This document shows positions 49,935 through 57,853 of a stretch of DNA of 64,000 nt, one piece after another. The DNA is from Micromonospora violae. GTDB lineage: Bacteria > Actinomycetota > Actinomycetes > Mycobacteriales > Micromonosporaceae. The notes beneath the pieces are model-generated. The model was not told the origin of the DNA. It saw only the letters and a list, made by a program, of their open reading frames with translations, and ran no database searches. The translations under genes and the position numbers were made by a program. The stretch is taken from assembly GCF_004217135.1 (NCBI RefSeq), contig NZ_SHKK01000001.1, positions 4,898,001 through 4,962,000 of the forward strand, read 5' to 3'. Every line of letters begins with the position of its first letter. Position 1 is the stretch's first letter.

Positions 49935-52475
49935 GACACGAAGGCGCGGCAACTCCCCGTTGGAGATTGTTTCCGGCTCCACCTGCGCACCGAACCAGGC
50001 CGCCAACCGCTCGTACGGCAGCGGCCTGCTGAACAGGAAGCCCTGCCCGATCTCACAGCCGATGTCCTGGAGAAGCTCCAGGGTCAGCTCGCTCTCCACC
50101 CCCTCGGCCACCACGGCCAAGCCGAACTGCTGGGAGAGAGTCACCACCGCGTTGACGATCGCCAGGTCCCCCGGATCGGTCGCCATGCCCTGCACGAAGG
50201 AGCGGTCCACCTTCACCTCGTGCACCGGCAGCCGCCGCAGGTGCGCCAGGGACGAGTCGCCGGTGCCGAAGTCGTCCACCGACAGCCGTACGCCAAGATC
50301 CCGCAACCGTTGCAGGGTGGGGATCGGCCGGTCCGTGCCGTCCAGCACCCCCGACTCGGTGATCTCCAGGGTGAGGCGCTGCGCCGGCACCTTGTACTCG
50401 GCCAGCAACTCCTGGACCCGGTCCGGGAAGTGCTGATCGATGAGCGTACGGGCCGAGAGGTTGACCGCGATGGGCAGCGGCTGGTCGGCCAGCGCCCAGT
50501 CCCGACTGCGGCGAAGACCCTCGCGGAGCACCACCTCGGTGAGCCGGCTCAACTGGCCGGTGTGCTCGGCCACCGCCACGAAGTCCTCCGGAGCGACCGT
50601 GCCGTGCGCCGGGTGCTCCCACCGGGCCAGGCACTCGACACCCACCAGGCGCCGATCCCGCAGAGTCACCTTGGGCTGGAAGTAGACCTCCAGCTCGCCC
50701 TGGTCCAGGGCTCGGCGCAGATCGCCGGCCAGGCCCAGCCGGCGCAGCGAACGGGACTCCAGCGCCGGGTTGAACAGCTGCACGCTGCCCGGCACCGACT
50801 TGGCCGCCGTGGCGGCGAGGTCGACCCGAAGCAGCAGGGTCGCCGCGTCGCTGCCATGATCCGGGTGTACGGCCACCCCGACGGCGGTGTTCACGTCGAG
50901 GGTGAGCGCGTCGAAGACCATCTCGTCACGGATCTGGTCGCGCAGCTGGGCCGCCAGCTCAAGCGCGGCCTCGGCGCTCTCCAACCGCAGCGTCACCAGA
51001 AACTCGTCCCCGCCGGCACGGCCCACCAGAGCCGACGACGGCGCGCTGGCCCGCAACCGGGTGGCGACCTCGATGAGGACCTTGTCCCCGGCCGCGTGCC
51101 CCAGCGACTCGTTGACCTGCCGCAGGCCGTCGACGTCGAAGAGCAGCAGCGCCACCACCTCACCCGGCGCGCGGATCTTGACCGACTCATCCAGTGCCCC
51201 GGTGATCCGCCGACGATTGGGCAGCCCGGTCAACGTGTCGTGGTGCGCATCGTGCCGAAGCCGGTCGACCAGTCGCGAATTCTCCAGGGCCACGGCCGCG
51301 TGCGCGGCGACCGTCTCGAAGACGGGAATGTCTCCGGACGTGAAGTGCCCGACGTCGCTGAGCCGGTTGACCACCTCCAGCGTGCCGATCACCGCCTGGC
51401 CGGAGTAGAGCGGCACAACGATGATGTCCTTCACGCCGGTGTTGTGCAGCGACGCCCGCAGGCCCTCCTCGCCTCCGAGGCGGACCCCCATCGCCAGACT
51501 GCGGCGCTGACGTCGGGCCTCCTCACGCAGGATCACCGGCGTCGGCGACGTGTCCAGCAGGCCGGCGTCGTCGACCCGCGCGGTCAGCATCACCTCCGGG
51601 TGACGCCCCTGCGCCGGCAGCCACAGCGTCGCGTACTCGGCCTGCATGAGCCCCCGGATCCGACCGAGGAGGACGTCGGCGAGGTTGCCGCTCTGCCCGT
51701 TGGCGGTCATCGCCTGGGTGAGTTCGTACATGTCGCCGAGGGTCCGGTGCTGACGGAAGAACTGCTCGTACGACCGGTAGACCTTCGCGAGCGCCGCCGC
51801 GAGCACGACGATCAGCACCGACGACCACCAGGTTGTGTGCACCGCGATCAGGACGACCAGCCCGACGACGATGTTGACACCGGAGGTCAGCAGGGGCGGC
51901 AACGCGTTGCGCAGCACGCCCAGTGCCGCCTGCCACCCGTGCATGATCGCGATGACGCCCGCCACACCGGCCAAGGTCGAGATGAGGATCGTGCTGGCAG
52001 CGACGAAGAGCACAGCCCACGTCCGTGGCCCGACGTTGCCGTCCACCGGCGGGAGCGCCAGCAGCACGAGGCCGGCGAGCGATGCGGCGGCGGAGGCGTT
52101 GGCGACGTTGAAGGCCAGCTTCGCCGGGCCGAAGCGGTAACGCAGATGGGTGATCAGCGTCGAGAGCGTGTACGCCGCCACCACCATCAGTGGAGGCAGG
52201 AAGAAGAACGCCACCACGAGGGGAATCTCGGTGAGCCGCGAGCCGAAGGACTGCCGCCCGATGACGAAGTTGAGCATCGGCAGGCCGGCAACCACCATCA
52301 CAGCCAGCAGAACTGCGGCGAGGCCCCAGGACCGGAAGTGGTCCTGACTGACCAACCCGATGATCGTTGAGAAGATCGCGGCCGCGAACGCCAGCGGCCC
52401 GGTGATGAACCACGCGTACTGAGCCGGGCGGCTAGGAGACCCAGAGCCGCCTGACGCGGACCGGCGGTCGGCCAT
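49926..52475 (-). CDS. Membrane GAF-GGDEF-EAL cyclic-di-GMP protein
   Basis: An 849-residue protein: about six to seven transmembrane helices (20-215), a GAF sensor domain (about 250-400), a GGDEF diguanylate cyclase domain (about 410-570) and an EAL phosphodiesterase domain (about 585-835). The active-site AGGDEF is intact near 487. The EAL motif reads ECL, and the rest of the phosphodiesterase site is present (NLSA, LEITES, DDFGTG, KVDRSFV, AEGVES, GQGF). Both activities could therefore be real. It would make or degrade c-di-GMP, which controls development in actinomycetes. The ATG has AAGGAG 5 bases upstream. It is monocistronic. Confidence 0.95.
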   Translation of the reverse strand: MADRRSASGGSGSPSRPAQYAWFITGPLAFAAAIFSTIIGLVSQDHFRSWGLAAVLLAVMVVAGLPMLNFVIGRQSFGSRLTEIPLVVAFFFLPPLMVVAAYTLSTLITHLRYRFGPAKLAFNVANASAAASLAGLVLLALPPVDGNVGPRTWAVLFVAASTILISTLAGVAGVIAIMHGWQAALGVLRNALPPLLTSGVNIVVGLVVLIAVHTTWWSSVLIVVLAAALAKVYRSYEQFFRQHRTLGDMYELTQAMTANGQSGNLADVLLGRIRGLMQAEYATLWLPAQGRHPEVMLTARVDDAGLLDTSPTPVILREEARRQRRSLAMGVRLGGEEGLRASLHNTGVKDIIVVPLYSGQAVIGTLEVVNRLSDVGHFTSGDIPVFETVAAHAAVALENSRLVDRLRHDAHHDTLTGLPNRRRITGALDESVKIRAPGEVVALLLFDVDGLRQVNESLGHAAGDKVLIEVATRLRASAPSSALVGRAGGDEFLVTLRLESAEAALELAAQLRDQIRDEMVFDALTLDVNTAVGVAVHPDHGSDAATLLLRVDLAATAAKSVPGSVQLFNPALESRSLRRLGLAGDLRRALDQGELEVYFQPKVTLRDRRLVGVECLARWEHPAHGTVAPEDFVAVAEHTGQLSRLTEVVLREGLRRSRDWALADQPLPIAVNLSARTLIDQHFPDRVQELLAEYKVPAQRLTLEITESGVLDGTDRPIPTLQRLRDLGVRLSVDDFGTGDSSLAHLRRLPVHEVKVDRSFVQGMATDPGDLAIVNAVVTLSQQFGLAVVAEGVESELTLELLQDIGCEIGQGFLFSRPLPYERLAAWFGAQVEPETISNGELPRLRVVP

Positions 52476-52571
52476 ACCACTCCTTACCGGTCACTGCGAC
52501 AGAATCATGCACTGCCGGTGAACGAGGCTGGCGACACCGTCAGCCGTGGCGTGGGTGCCGCCTGCCTCGGC

Positions 52572-52706
52572 CTAGCGGAGTGGTGCTGTCCAGACGAAAT
52601 CGAAAGCTTGGAACTCCCCGAAGCCGGAAGCCCCGCCAGCCACTACCGCGAGAGCCAGCACTGCAACCACCATGCCGACCCGCCGGGCCAGCCTTTGACC
52701 AGACAT
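52572..52706 (-). CDS. 44-residue secreted or membrane peptide
   Basis: MSGQRLARRVGMVVAVLALA then VVAGGASGFGEFQAFDFVWT and APLR. A basic start, a hydrophobic core of 15 or so residues and a small-residue stretch look like a signal peptide with a short aromatic tail. GAGGAG (52713-52718) is exactly 6 bases before the ATG, which is strong support for such a small gene. It lies 96 bases upstream of the GGDEF-EAL gene on the same strand. I do not recognise a family. Confidence 0.6.
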   Translation of the reverse strand: MSGQRLARRVGMVVAVLALAVVAGGASGFGEFQAFDFVWTAPLR

Positions 52707-53247
52707 CGTGTGCTCCTCATGGCAGGGGTGTCGGGAAGGCAAGATTCCACGATGGTGCCACACGAGGCGCAACCCGCAAAGCGGTCGGACGGTTGAGCAG
52801 CGCGGGCCCGACCAGTCGGCCCGAGGGTTTCAACGACGGATGCCCAGCAAGGTCGTTGGCTCGCCGGGTGAGGCGCGCAGATGATGCGTGTTCAAGTTAT
52901 AGCCGCAATTTGCATCTACGTCATGGATGCCGCTTCCAGGCCCAAAGCCCGCCTCCCGTGCAAAGCCGGCAGGCAACTCCCCCACTGCGATGACACCGGC
53001 CGGACGGGTTCGCAACCGGTGACCAGTTGAACACAACAATCCTCCGGGATCCATAGGATCGGAGCCTCTCGATTATCACAGCCACAGGCAGGCGCTTCGA
53101 GTCTCTGTAGCCTTCGCGACGGATCGACGGACTCCATACGTTTCCCGCTGGCGTCTGGTCGTCGGTGTTCGGGCGGTGGCGGTGAACGGACCCGCACGGC
53201 CCGCGTCCAGGGCCAGATGGCGAGGGCTCGGACCTACCGGCTCGGAC
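52707..53247. other. Gene-free stretch before the epoxide hydrolase region
   Basis: No convincing gene in 541 bases. It contains a tRNA-Tyr-like scar (53091-53135) and a tandem duplication of GGCTCGGACCTACC at 53225-53238 and 53239-53252; the second copy contains the stop codon of the epoxide hydrolase gene. The codon pattern is not coding. Confidence 0.6.
53091..53135 (-). repeat. Degenerate tRNA-Tyr 3'-end-like sequence (possible att scar)
   Basis: The plus strand here reads TTCGAGTCTCTG then TAGCCTTCGCGACGGAT, which aligns base for base with the tRNA-Tyr fragment at 55830-55858 (TTCGAACCTCTGAAGCTTTCGCGACGGAT) with about six mismatches. It is too diverged to be a working tRNA. It may mark an older integration at the same gene. 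Confidence 0.45.
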
Positions 53248-54438
53248 CTACCGCAGCGGCCGGAACGCGGCCCGCACCTCGGCAGCGAAGAGCTCCGGTT
53301 CCTCCCAGGCCGCGAAGTGGCCGCCGCGGTCCGCCTCGTTGAAGTACGTCAGGCCGGGGTAGACCGCCTCGGCCCAGCTGCGCGGAGCGGCCCAGATCTC
53401 GCCGGGGAAGGTGGTGAAACCGACCGGAACGGCGACCGGCGGCGGAGCCTGACCGGAAGCCATGGCCGCCGCCTGGAACCGTCCCAGCTCCCAGTACCAC
53501 CGGGCGGACGAGGCGCCGGTGGCGGTCAGCCAGTACAGGGTGACGTTGTCGACGATGGACTCGCGGGTGAGGCCGCCCGTCGTCGCACCGTCGACGAACG
53601 CCCGGGACATCTTGTAGTAGCTGTCCGTGTCATGGTCGAACATCCAGGCAGCCAGCCCGACCGGCGAATCCAGCAGGGAGTACCCGATCGTCTGCGGTCG
53701 AGTGGACTGCTCCAGGAAGTAGCCGAAGCCGTCCTTCGCAAACAGGTTCAGCGCGTCGAGCGCCGCGCGCTCCTGCGCCGACTCCGCAGGCAGTTGGTCC
53801 TTGATGCCGATCGCCCCGGCGAGCAGGTTGACGTGGATGCCGAGCAGCCCTTCGGGCCCCTGGCGGCCCATCGCGTCCGTGACGGCAGCGCCCACATCGC
53901 CCCCCTGTGCGACGTAGCGCGAGTAGCCGAGACGCTGCATCAGCACCGCCCAGGCCCGCGCCATGCGGTTGGAGTCCCAGCCGGGCTCGGTCGGTTCTCC
54001 GGAAAAGCCATAGCCGGGCAGGGATGGCAGCACCAGGTGGAAGGCGTCCTCCGGAGAGCCACCGTGCGCGGTCGGGTCGGTGAGCGGACCGACCACCCCG
54101 AGCAGCTCGACGACCGAACCCGGCCAACCGTGCGTCATGATCAGCGGCAGCGCGTCCTCGTGCTGCGACCGTACGTGAATGAAGTGGATCTCGACGCCGT
54201 CGATGCTCGTCGTGTACTGCGGCAACGCGTTCAGCTTCGTCTCGAACGCACGCCAGTCGTGGTCGGTCACCCAGTAGCGGGCCACCTCCTGCATCGTCGC
54301 CAACTGCACCCCCTGGGAGCGGTCGGTGACCAACTCGCGACTGGGCCAGCGGGTAGCCGCAATCCGGCGACGCAGATCGGCGAGCGCGTCCTCCGACGTG
54401 TCGAGCCGGAAGGGACGAATTTCGGTGTCGTTCGGCAT
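53248..54438 (-). CDS. Epoxide hydrolase family protein
   Basis: A 396-residue alpha/beta hydrolase with the N-terminal epoxide hydrolase (EHN) domain (residues 1-110: MPNDTEIRPFRLDTSEDALA, LRRRIAATRWP). The catalytic parts are the oxyanion-hole HGWPGS, the nucleophile Asp in VAQGGDVGAAV and the final His in DRGGHFAAWEEPE. It opens epoxides to diols. The ATG at 54438 is used with GGGGAAG just upstream; a longer frame to 54711 looks non-coding. It stands alone within the accessory segment and its natural substrate is unknown. Confidence 0.9.
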   Translation of the reverse strand: MPNDTEIRPFRLDTSEDALADLRRRIAATRWPSRELVTDRSQGVQLATMQEVARYWVTDHDWRAFETKLNALPQYTTSIDGVEIHFIHVRSQHEDALPLIMTHGWPGSVVELLGVVGPLTDPTAHGGSPEDAFHLVLPSLPGYGFSGEPTEPGWDSNRMARAWAVLMQRLGYSRYVAQGGDVGAAVTDAMGRQGPEGLLGIHVNLLAGAIGIKDQLPAESAQERAALDALNLFAKDGFGYFLEQSTRPQTIGYSLLDSPVGLAAWMFDHDTDSYYKMSRAFVDGATTGGLTRESIVDNVTLYWLTATGASSARWYWELGRFQAAAMASGQAPPPVAVPVGFTTFPGEIWAAPRSWAEAVYPGLTYFNEADRGGHFAAWEEPELFAAEVRAAFRPLR

Positions 54439-54818
54439 CTTCCCCACCGCCAGGTTGCGTCGGCTCGCGCCAGAGCACCGACGGTGCTCGCACTCGCCCA
54501 GTCTCACAGCGGGCCAGCTCCCCCGGACCCAAAACGCGAATCCGATCACCGGTAATCCCTCTTCAGGGAGCAGGTTCCAGCTGGCCCGGGCAGCCGCTGT
54601 GAACAGCAATGCCGACCGATAGCCGTACAGGAACAGCCGCCGGTCGCGAACCCAGACAGACGACACCGGGCGACGTGCACAGAGCATGTCAACGGGAGGT
54701 CCCGCTGGCACCTGCCGCCCTCACGTGTCTAGTCCCACCTGATGCTTGACGGATCCGTCCCACCACATGCTTGTCAGTTGACCTAAATGAATAGGCCGGC
54801 CTTGCGGGGTCGTGGCTG
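54439..54818. other. Gene-free stretch upstream of the epoxide hydrolase gene
   Basis: 380 bases without a convincing gene. The only structure seen is the pair of 25-bp direct repeats at 54732-54781. It probably holds the promoter of the epoxide hydrolase gene. Confidence 0.5.
54732..54781. repeat. Two adjacent 25-bp imperfect direct repeats
   Basis: Both units start GTCCCACC and share ATGCTTG at the same offset (54732-54756 and 54757-54781). They could be a regulator site or remains of a transposon end. Confidence 0.55.
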
Positions 54819-55298
54819 TCAGCTCCAGAGGTCTTGGCCTTCGCGGCCGGAGGGGTCGAGGGTGAGGAGGTCTTCGTGGAGGCCATCGAGGCACCGTCCC
54901 GTCGACTCGCCGGCAGAGCTGACCTCGATCAGAGCCCAGGACGGGAGTTGGCCGATGCGGTGGTCGTCGTCGGCGAGGTGGCAGAGCATGGCGAACACCG
55001 TTTCGTAGGCCACGGCTCGGGCTAGCTGGGTGAGATCTTGCTGGCCTGCTCCCGCTTCGAGGGCCCGTCGGGCAGCGGGGATGTTGGTAATGCCGTTGCG
55101 CCAGTCGTCAATCATCTGCGGCCAGAGTGTGCGCAGGAGGCGGTATCTGGCCAGCTGCGGGATGTCCTCCTCGATTTCGGAGCGGGCCCATCCGTCTGGG
55201 TCGTCGCAGCCGAGCTGGTCCAGCGCCTCCAACAACGATCGTGCGCGGTCGCGGACGTCGGTCGGCAGCTGCTGCAACCAGGTCCGCTGATCCTCCAC
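54819..55298 (-). CDS. Hypothetical protein, 159 residues
   Basis: I do not recognise this protein. It is acidic, mostly helical and soluble (RSLLEALDQLGCDDPDGWAR, AVAYETVFAMLCHLADDDHR, SWALIEVSSAGESTGRCLDG). No catalytic motif is visible. The GTG at 55298 is uncertain: there is no clear Shine-Dalgarno sequence, and the same frame runs back into the transposase remnant upstream. It lies in the accessory zone between the epoxide hydrolase gene and the tRNA-Tyr attachment site, so it may have arrived with a mobile element. Confidence 0.6.
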   Translation of the reverse strand: MEDQRTWLQQLPTDVRDRARSLLEALDQLGCDDPDGWARSEIEEDIPQLARYRLLRTLWPQMIDDWRNGITNIPAARRALEAGAGQQDLTQLARAVAYETVFAMLCHLADDDHRIGQLPSWALIEVSSAGESTGRCLDGLHEDLLTLDPSGREGQDLWS

Positions 55299-55349
55299 GC
55301 CGCAGATTGAAGCACTCGCCCGGCGGCGATGCTTGGTCGTCGTCGTCCA

Positions 55350-55580
55350 TGGCGTGACCCGATGCTTCTTGCGGGGTCGGCTGGCCTTGAGGTTGCGGAC
55401 GGGGCTGGTCGGTGGTGCGCCGGACGATGCGGGTGCCGTCGTCGCAGGCGATGGCCAGTTCGGTGTCTGTGACGTGGATGGTGACGGTCTTGCCGGCGTG
55501 GACGCGGCCGAGGGCGACTTTCTGCCCGAAGATCATGACGGCGCCGCTGTTGGACGCGCGACGCTGGACCTGCACCGGCC
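55350..55580 (-). pseudogene. C-terminal remnant of an IS481-type transposase, frameshifted
   Basis: The minus strand encodes VQVQRRASNSGAVMIFGQKV then ALGRVHAGKTVTIHVTDTEL and CDDGTRIVRRTTDQP, the recognisable C-terminal part of integrase-core (IS481-like) proteins. The expected continuation VRNLKASRPRKKHRV is found only in another frame, so a frameshift lies near 55400. No catalytic DDE core is left. Confidence 0.65.
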
Positions 55581-55761
55581 CGGCCGCAGGCTGTGGAGGT
55601 GGTCCGGCTGGTCGGGCCCCGCGCAGCCGCGCCACCTCGCCCGGGCTGAGGGCGGGGGCAGGCCCTGCTCCAGCACCTCGGGTAGCCAACTTCCCGGTGA
55701 CACGCATGCGACACAGCCAGCGAGATCGAGCAGGCTGGAGCGGTACTGAGTGAGGCTCACA

Positions 55762-55804
55762 AAAGAGGCCCCTGACCGGCGTTCACGCTGGTCAGGGGCC
55801 TCTT
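55762..55804 (-). terminator. Strong hairpin downstream of the tRNA-Tyr fragment
   Basis: AAAGAGGCCCCTGACCGGCG against CGCTGGTCAGGGGCCTCTTT pairs over 20 bp with one G-T pair and a 4-nt TTCA loop. It is A-rich on one side and T-rich on the other, so it can work in both directions. It is probably the original terminator of the host tRNA-Tyr gene. Confidence 0.85.
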
Positions 55805-55815
55805 TCTGCACCTGG

Positions 55816-55864
55816 TGGCGGGTAGAGGATTCGAACCTCTGAAGCTTTCGCGACGGATTTACAG
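55816..55864 (-). repeat. attachment site: 3' 49 bases of a tRNA-Tyr gene
   Basis: The minus strand reads CTGTAAATCCGTCGCGAAAG then CTTCAGAGGTTCGAATCCTC and TACCCGCCA: anticodon loop (GTA), variable region, T arm and 3' acceptor of tRNA-Tyr. The 5' half is missing, since the sequence further upstream does not continue as a tRNA. This is the classic displaced 3' end left beside an integrated element. The rebuilt full tRNA-Tyr is expected past position 64000. Confidence 0.85.
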
Positions 55865-55976
55865 GGCGTCCGTGATCTTGCCGTTGGCAGGCGGCCTGAG
55901 CTGCTACTTCTCTCCTGTCAGGCGAACGCTGTTGCTCTGTCGCCCACCATCTGCCCACGCCCACATGTAGTGCGCC

Positions 55977-56192
55977 TCAGTCGTCCTTCGGCATCGGCCA
56001 CACGTCGCGGGAGTCGTTGAAGGCCCGTCCCTGCGGCGGCTCGACCGTCAGTGACTTCAGCGCCCCCGGCAGCGAGGCCGCACCTCGTCTCATCGCCCGC
56101 AAGAACCACATGGTCAGGCGTACCACTGCGAGCACGGCGACCAAGCCCAGCGCCACCGCTACCGCCAGGTTGAACATCACTTCGTAAATCAC
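55977..56192 (-). CDS. 71-residue single-TM protein at the att end of the AICE
   Basis: One N-terminal transmembrane helix (MFNLAVAVALGLVAVLAVVR) is followed by a basic then acidic cytoplasmic tail of about 40 residues. No family is recognised. The GTG start at 56192 has no good Shine-Dalgarno sequence, and the in-frame ATG at 56177 is an alternative. It lies 42 bases downstream of the integrase gene and is the last gene before the attachment site. Confidence 0.55.
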   Translation of the reverse strand: MIYEVMFNLAVAVALGLVAVLAVVRLTMWFLRAMRRGAASLPGALKSLTVEPPQGRAFNDSRDVWPMPKDD

Positions 56193-56234
56193 CTAGGCAT
56201 TCTCGCCCGCCACCCCAGAGCCAAACCCGGTCAG

Positions 56235-57671
56235 TCATCCGAGGGCGTCGCCGATCTTGTCGTTCATGGTGTCGTCTCCGCCGTCGATGCAGTTGGCGTA
56301 GACGCGGAGCAGGACGGCGACGCCGTGGCCCAGGCGTCGGGCGACCTCGGTCGGCGGCACGCCGGCATTCAGCCAGAGCGAGGCCGCCGCGTGCCGCAGG
56401 TCGTAGGGCCGGCGGACGAGCGGCGAGGCGACCTGCGATTCGGTCAGCGCCTTCTCGCGGGCAAGCTTCCACCACCGGTCGTAGACCGACTCGGAGAGCG
56501 GCCCACCGTGCAGGCCCCGGAAGAACCGACCGTCCGGGCCGACACCGTGATTCTCGACGTGCACGCACAGCAGCTCGACGAGCCGGGGCGGGATCGGGAC
56601 CGTACGAGTCTCGGCCCTCCCCCGGTGCTTGAGCCCGCGCCGTTCGTGGGAGCCGCCGTCATCGGTCCAGTGCGACCCGGCGCGCGGCGAGGTACCGGCG
56701 AGCACCAGGCGGCCCCAGCGGTATTCAATCTTCTCGTGGTCGCAGGACCGGGAAGGCTTGACCGCCGCCAGGTCGTCGAAGTCGGCCCCGCAGTCGGCGC
56801 ACCGGCCGGCAAGGTCGCAGTCCTCCCGCCGTAGGTCCGCGGCCTCGGAGGGACGCATCCCCGCGTAGTAGAGACAGCCGAAGAAGGCCGTGACCTTGTC
56901 GGCGCGTTTGCCGAGAGATTTCACCGCCTCCAGCAGCGTGGCGACCTGGGCCGGGTTCGCCACCACCCGCCGGTCGATGGACTGGGCGACCTCGGGAGCA
57001 GTCCACTGGACCCGGTCGACCGGGTTGGAGGCGATCAGCTCCAGCTCGACGGCGTACCCGAGCACGTTGTAGAAGGTGGCGCGCTTCCGCTGGACGGTGG
57101 AGGCAGCCGCGGGCTTGCCGTCGAGGCGTACACACAGGCTGTCGAGGACGCGGCGGACCATCGCGGGCGAGTCCAGCTCGACGACCGGGAGGGACGCGGT
57201 TTCCAGCCAGGCAAGCGCTGCCGCGTGGTCGGGCGGGATCTCGTCGGACCAGCGGCGGGGGTTGAGGCCGTAGAGGTAGAGCGCTTCACGGAGCAGAGCG
57301 TCAGTCGGTCGGCCGCGCTTTGTCGGCCGGGTCAGGGTGACCGTGATCGAGGTCAGCGCCTCGACGATCGAGCGCCGGGTCTTGGCCGCCGCCCGGGGCC
57401 ACTTCATCTCGACGTACGCGCGGCTGTGGGCGTACCAGGTGGTGGGGTTCTTGGTTCTGGCCTCGGAGACCGGGCGCCCGGTTGCGGGGTCGAAGGGCTC
57501 CCCCGCGTTGGCCGCCTGGACCAGCTCGGCGCGGAACGAGTGCGCCAGGGCCTTGGTACGGAACATGTCCTCGAAGCGTTGGCCGCTCACCGCCCAGCGG
57601 ACCCGCCACGGCCGAGCCTTCCGGTCGGCGCGCTTGGCGATCTCCCAAATCTGGACCTCGTAGCTCTTCAT
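56235..57671 (-). CDS. int: Tyrosine recombinase (AICE integrase)
   Basis: A 478-residue site-specific recombinase expected to join the element to tRNA-Tyr. The catalytic residues are Arg in YYAGMRPSEAADL (about 270), the PYDLRHAAAS box in which Tyr replaces the usual first His, GHG near 445, and the nucleophile Tyr in LLRVYANCIDG (about 460). Between boxes I and II there is an insert with C-x-x-C...C-x-H (CADCGADFDDL, SRSCDHEK) that could bind zinc. The ATG at 57671 overlaps the excisionase stop (ATGA). Confidence 0.95.
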   Translation of the reverse strand: MKSYEVQIWEIAKRADRKARPWRVRWAVSGQRFEDMFRTKALAHSFRAELVQAANAGEPFDPATGRPVSEARTKNPTTWYAHSRAYVEMKWPRAAAKTRRSIVEALTSITVTLTRPTKRGRPTDALLREALYLYGLNPRRWSDEIPPDHAAALAWLETASLPVVELDSPAMVRRVLDSLCVRLDGKPAAASTVQRKRATFYNVLGYAVELELIASNPVDRVQWTAPEVAQSIDRRVVANPAQVATLLEAVKSLGKRADKVTAFFGCLYYAGMRPSEAADLRREDCDLAGRCADCGADFDDLAAVKPSRSCDHEKIEYRWGRLVLAGTSPRAGSHWTDDGGSHERRGLKHRGRAETRTVPIPPRLVELLCVHVENHGVGPDGRFFRGLHGGPLSESVYDRWWKLAREKALTESQVASPLVRRPYDLRHAAASLWLNAGVPPTEVARRLGHGVAVLLRVYANCIDGGDDTMNDKIGDALG

Positions 57672-57853
57672 GCCGCGTCCTGCTCCAGGTCCCCGAGCCA
57701 CCGACCGAGCGCCGACCGGCGGACCCGCAGCTGTCCGTTCGGAAGCTTGATCACCCGTGGTCCCTTGCCGGTCTGCCGCCAGTAGAACCAGGTCGAGCGC
57801 GGTACGCGCAGCTCGGCGAGCACTTCCGGCACGGTCAACAACTCCTCGTTCAC
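57668..57853 (-). CDS. xis: Excisionase / small helix-turn-helix protein
   Basis: A 61-residue winged-helix (HTH_17-type) protein, VNEELLTVPEVLAELRVPRS then TWFYWRQTGKGPRVIKLPNG. Proteins of this kind direct the integrase toward excision. The GTG at 57853 is supported by GAGGAA about 6 bases upstream and by the 4-base overlap with the rep stop (GTGA). It also overlaps int by 4 bases. Confidence 0.9.
   Translation of the reverse strand: MNEELLTVPEVLAELRVPRSTWFYWRQTGKGPRVIKLPNGQLRVRRSALGRWLGDLEQDAA

Noticed and set aside
52980..53010. GGGTTCGCAACC considered as a tRNA T arm.
   Set aside because: The conserved A at T-loop position 58 is absent and no acceptor or anticodon arm is found.
54439..54711. 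N-terminal extension of the epoxide hydrolase.
   Set aside because: The family's EHN domain begins at the ATG at 54438 and upstream codons look random.
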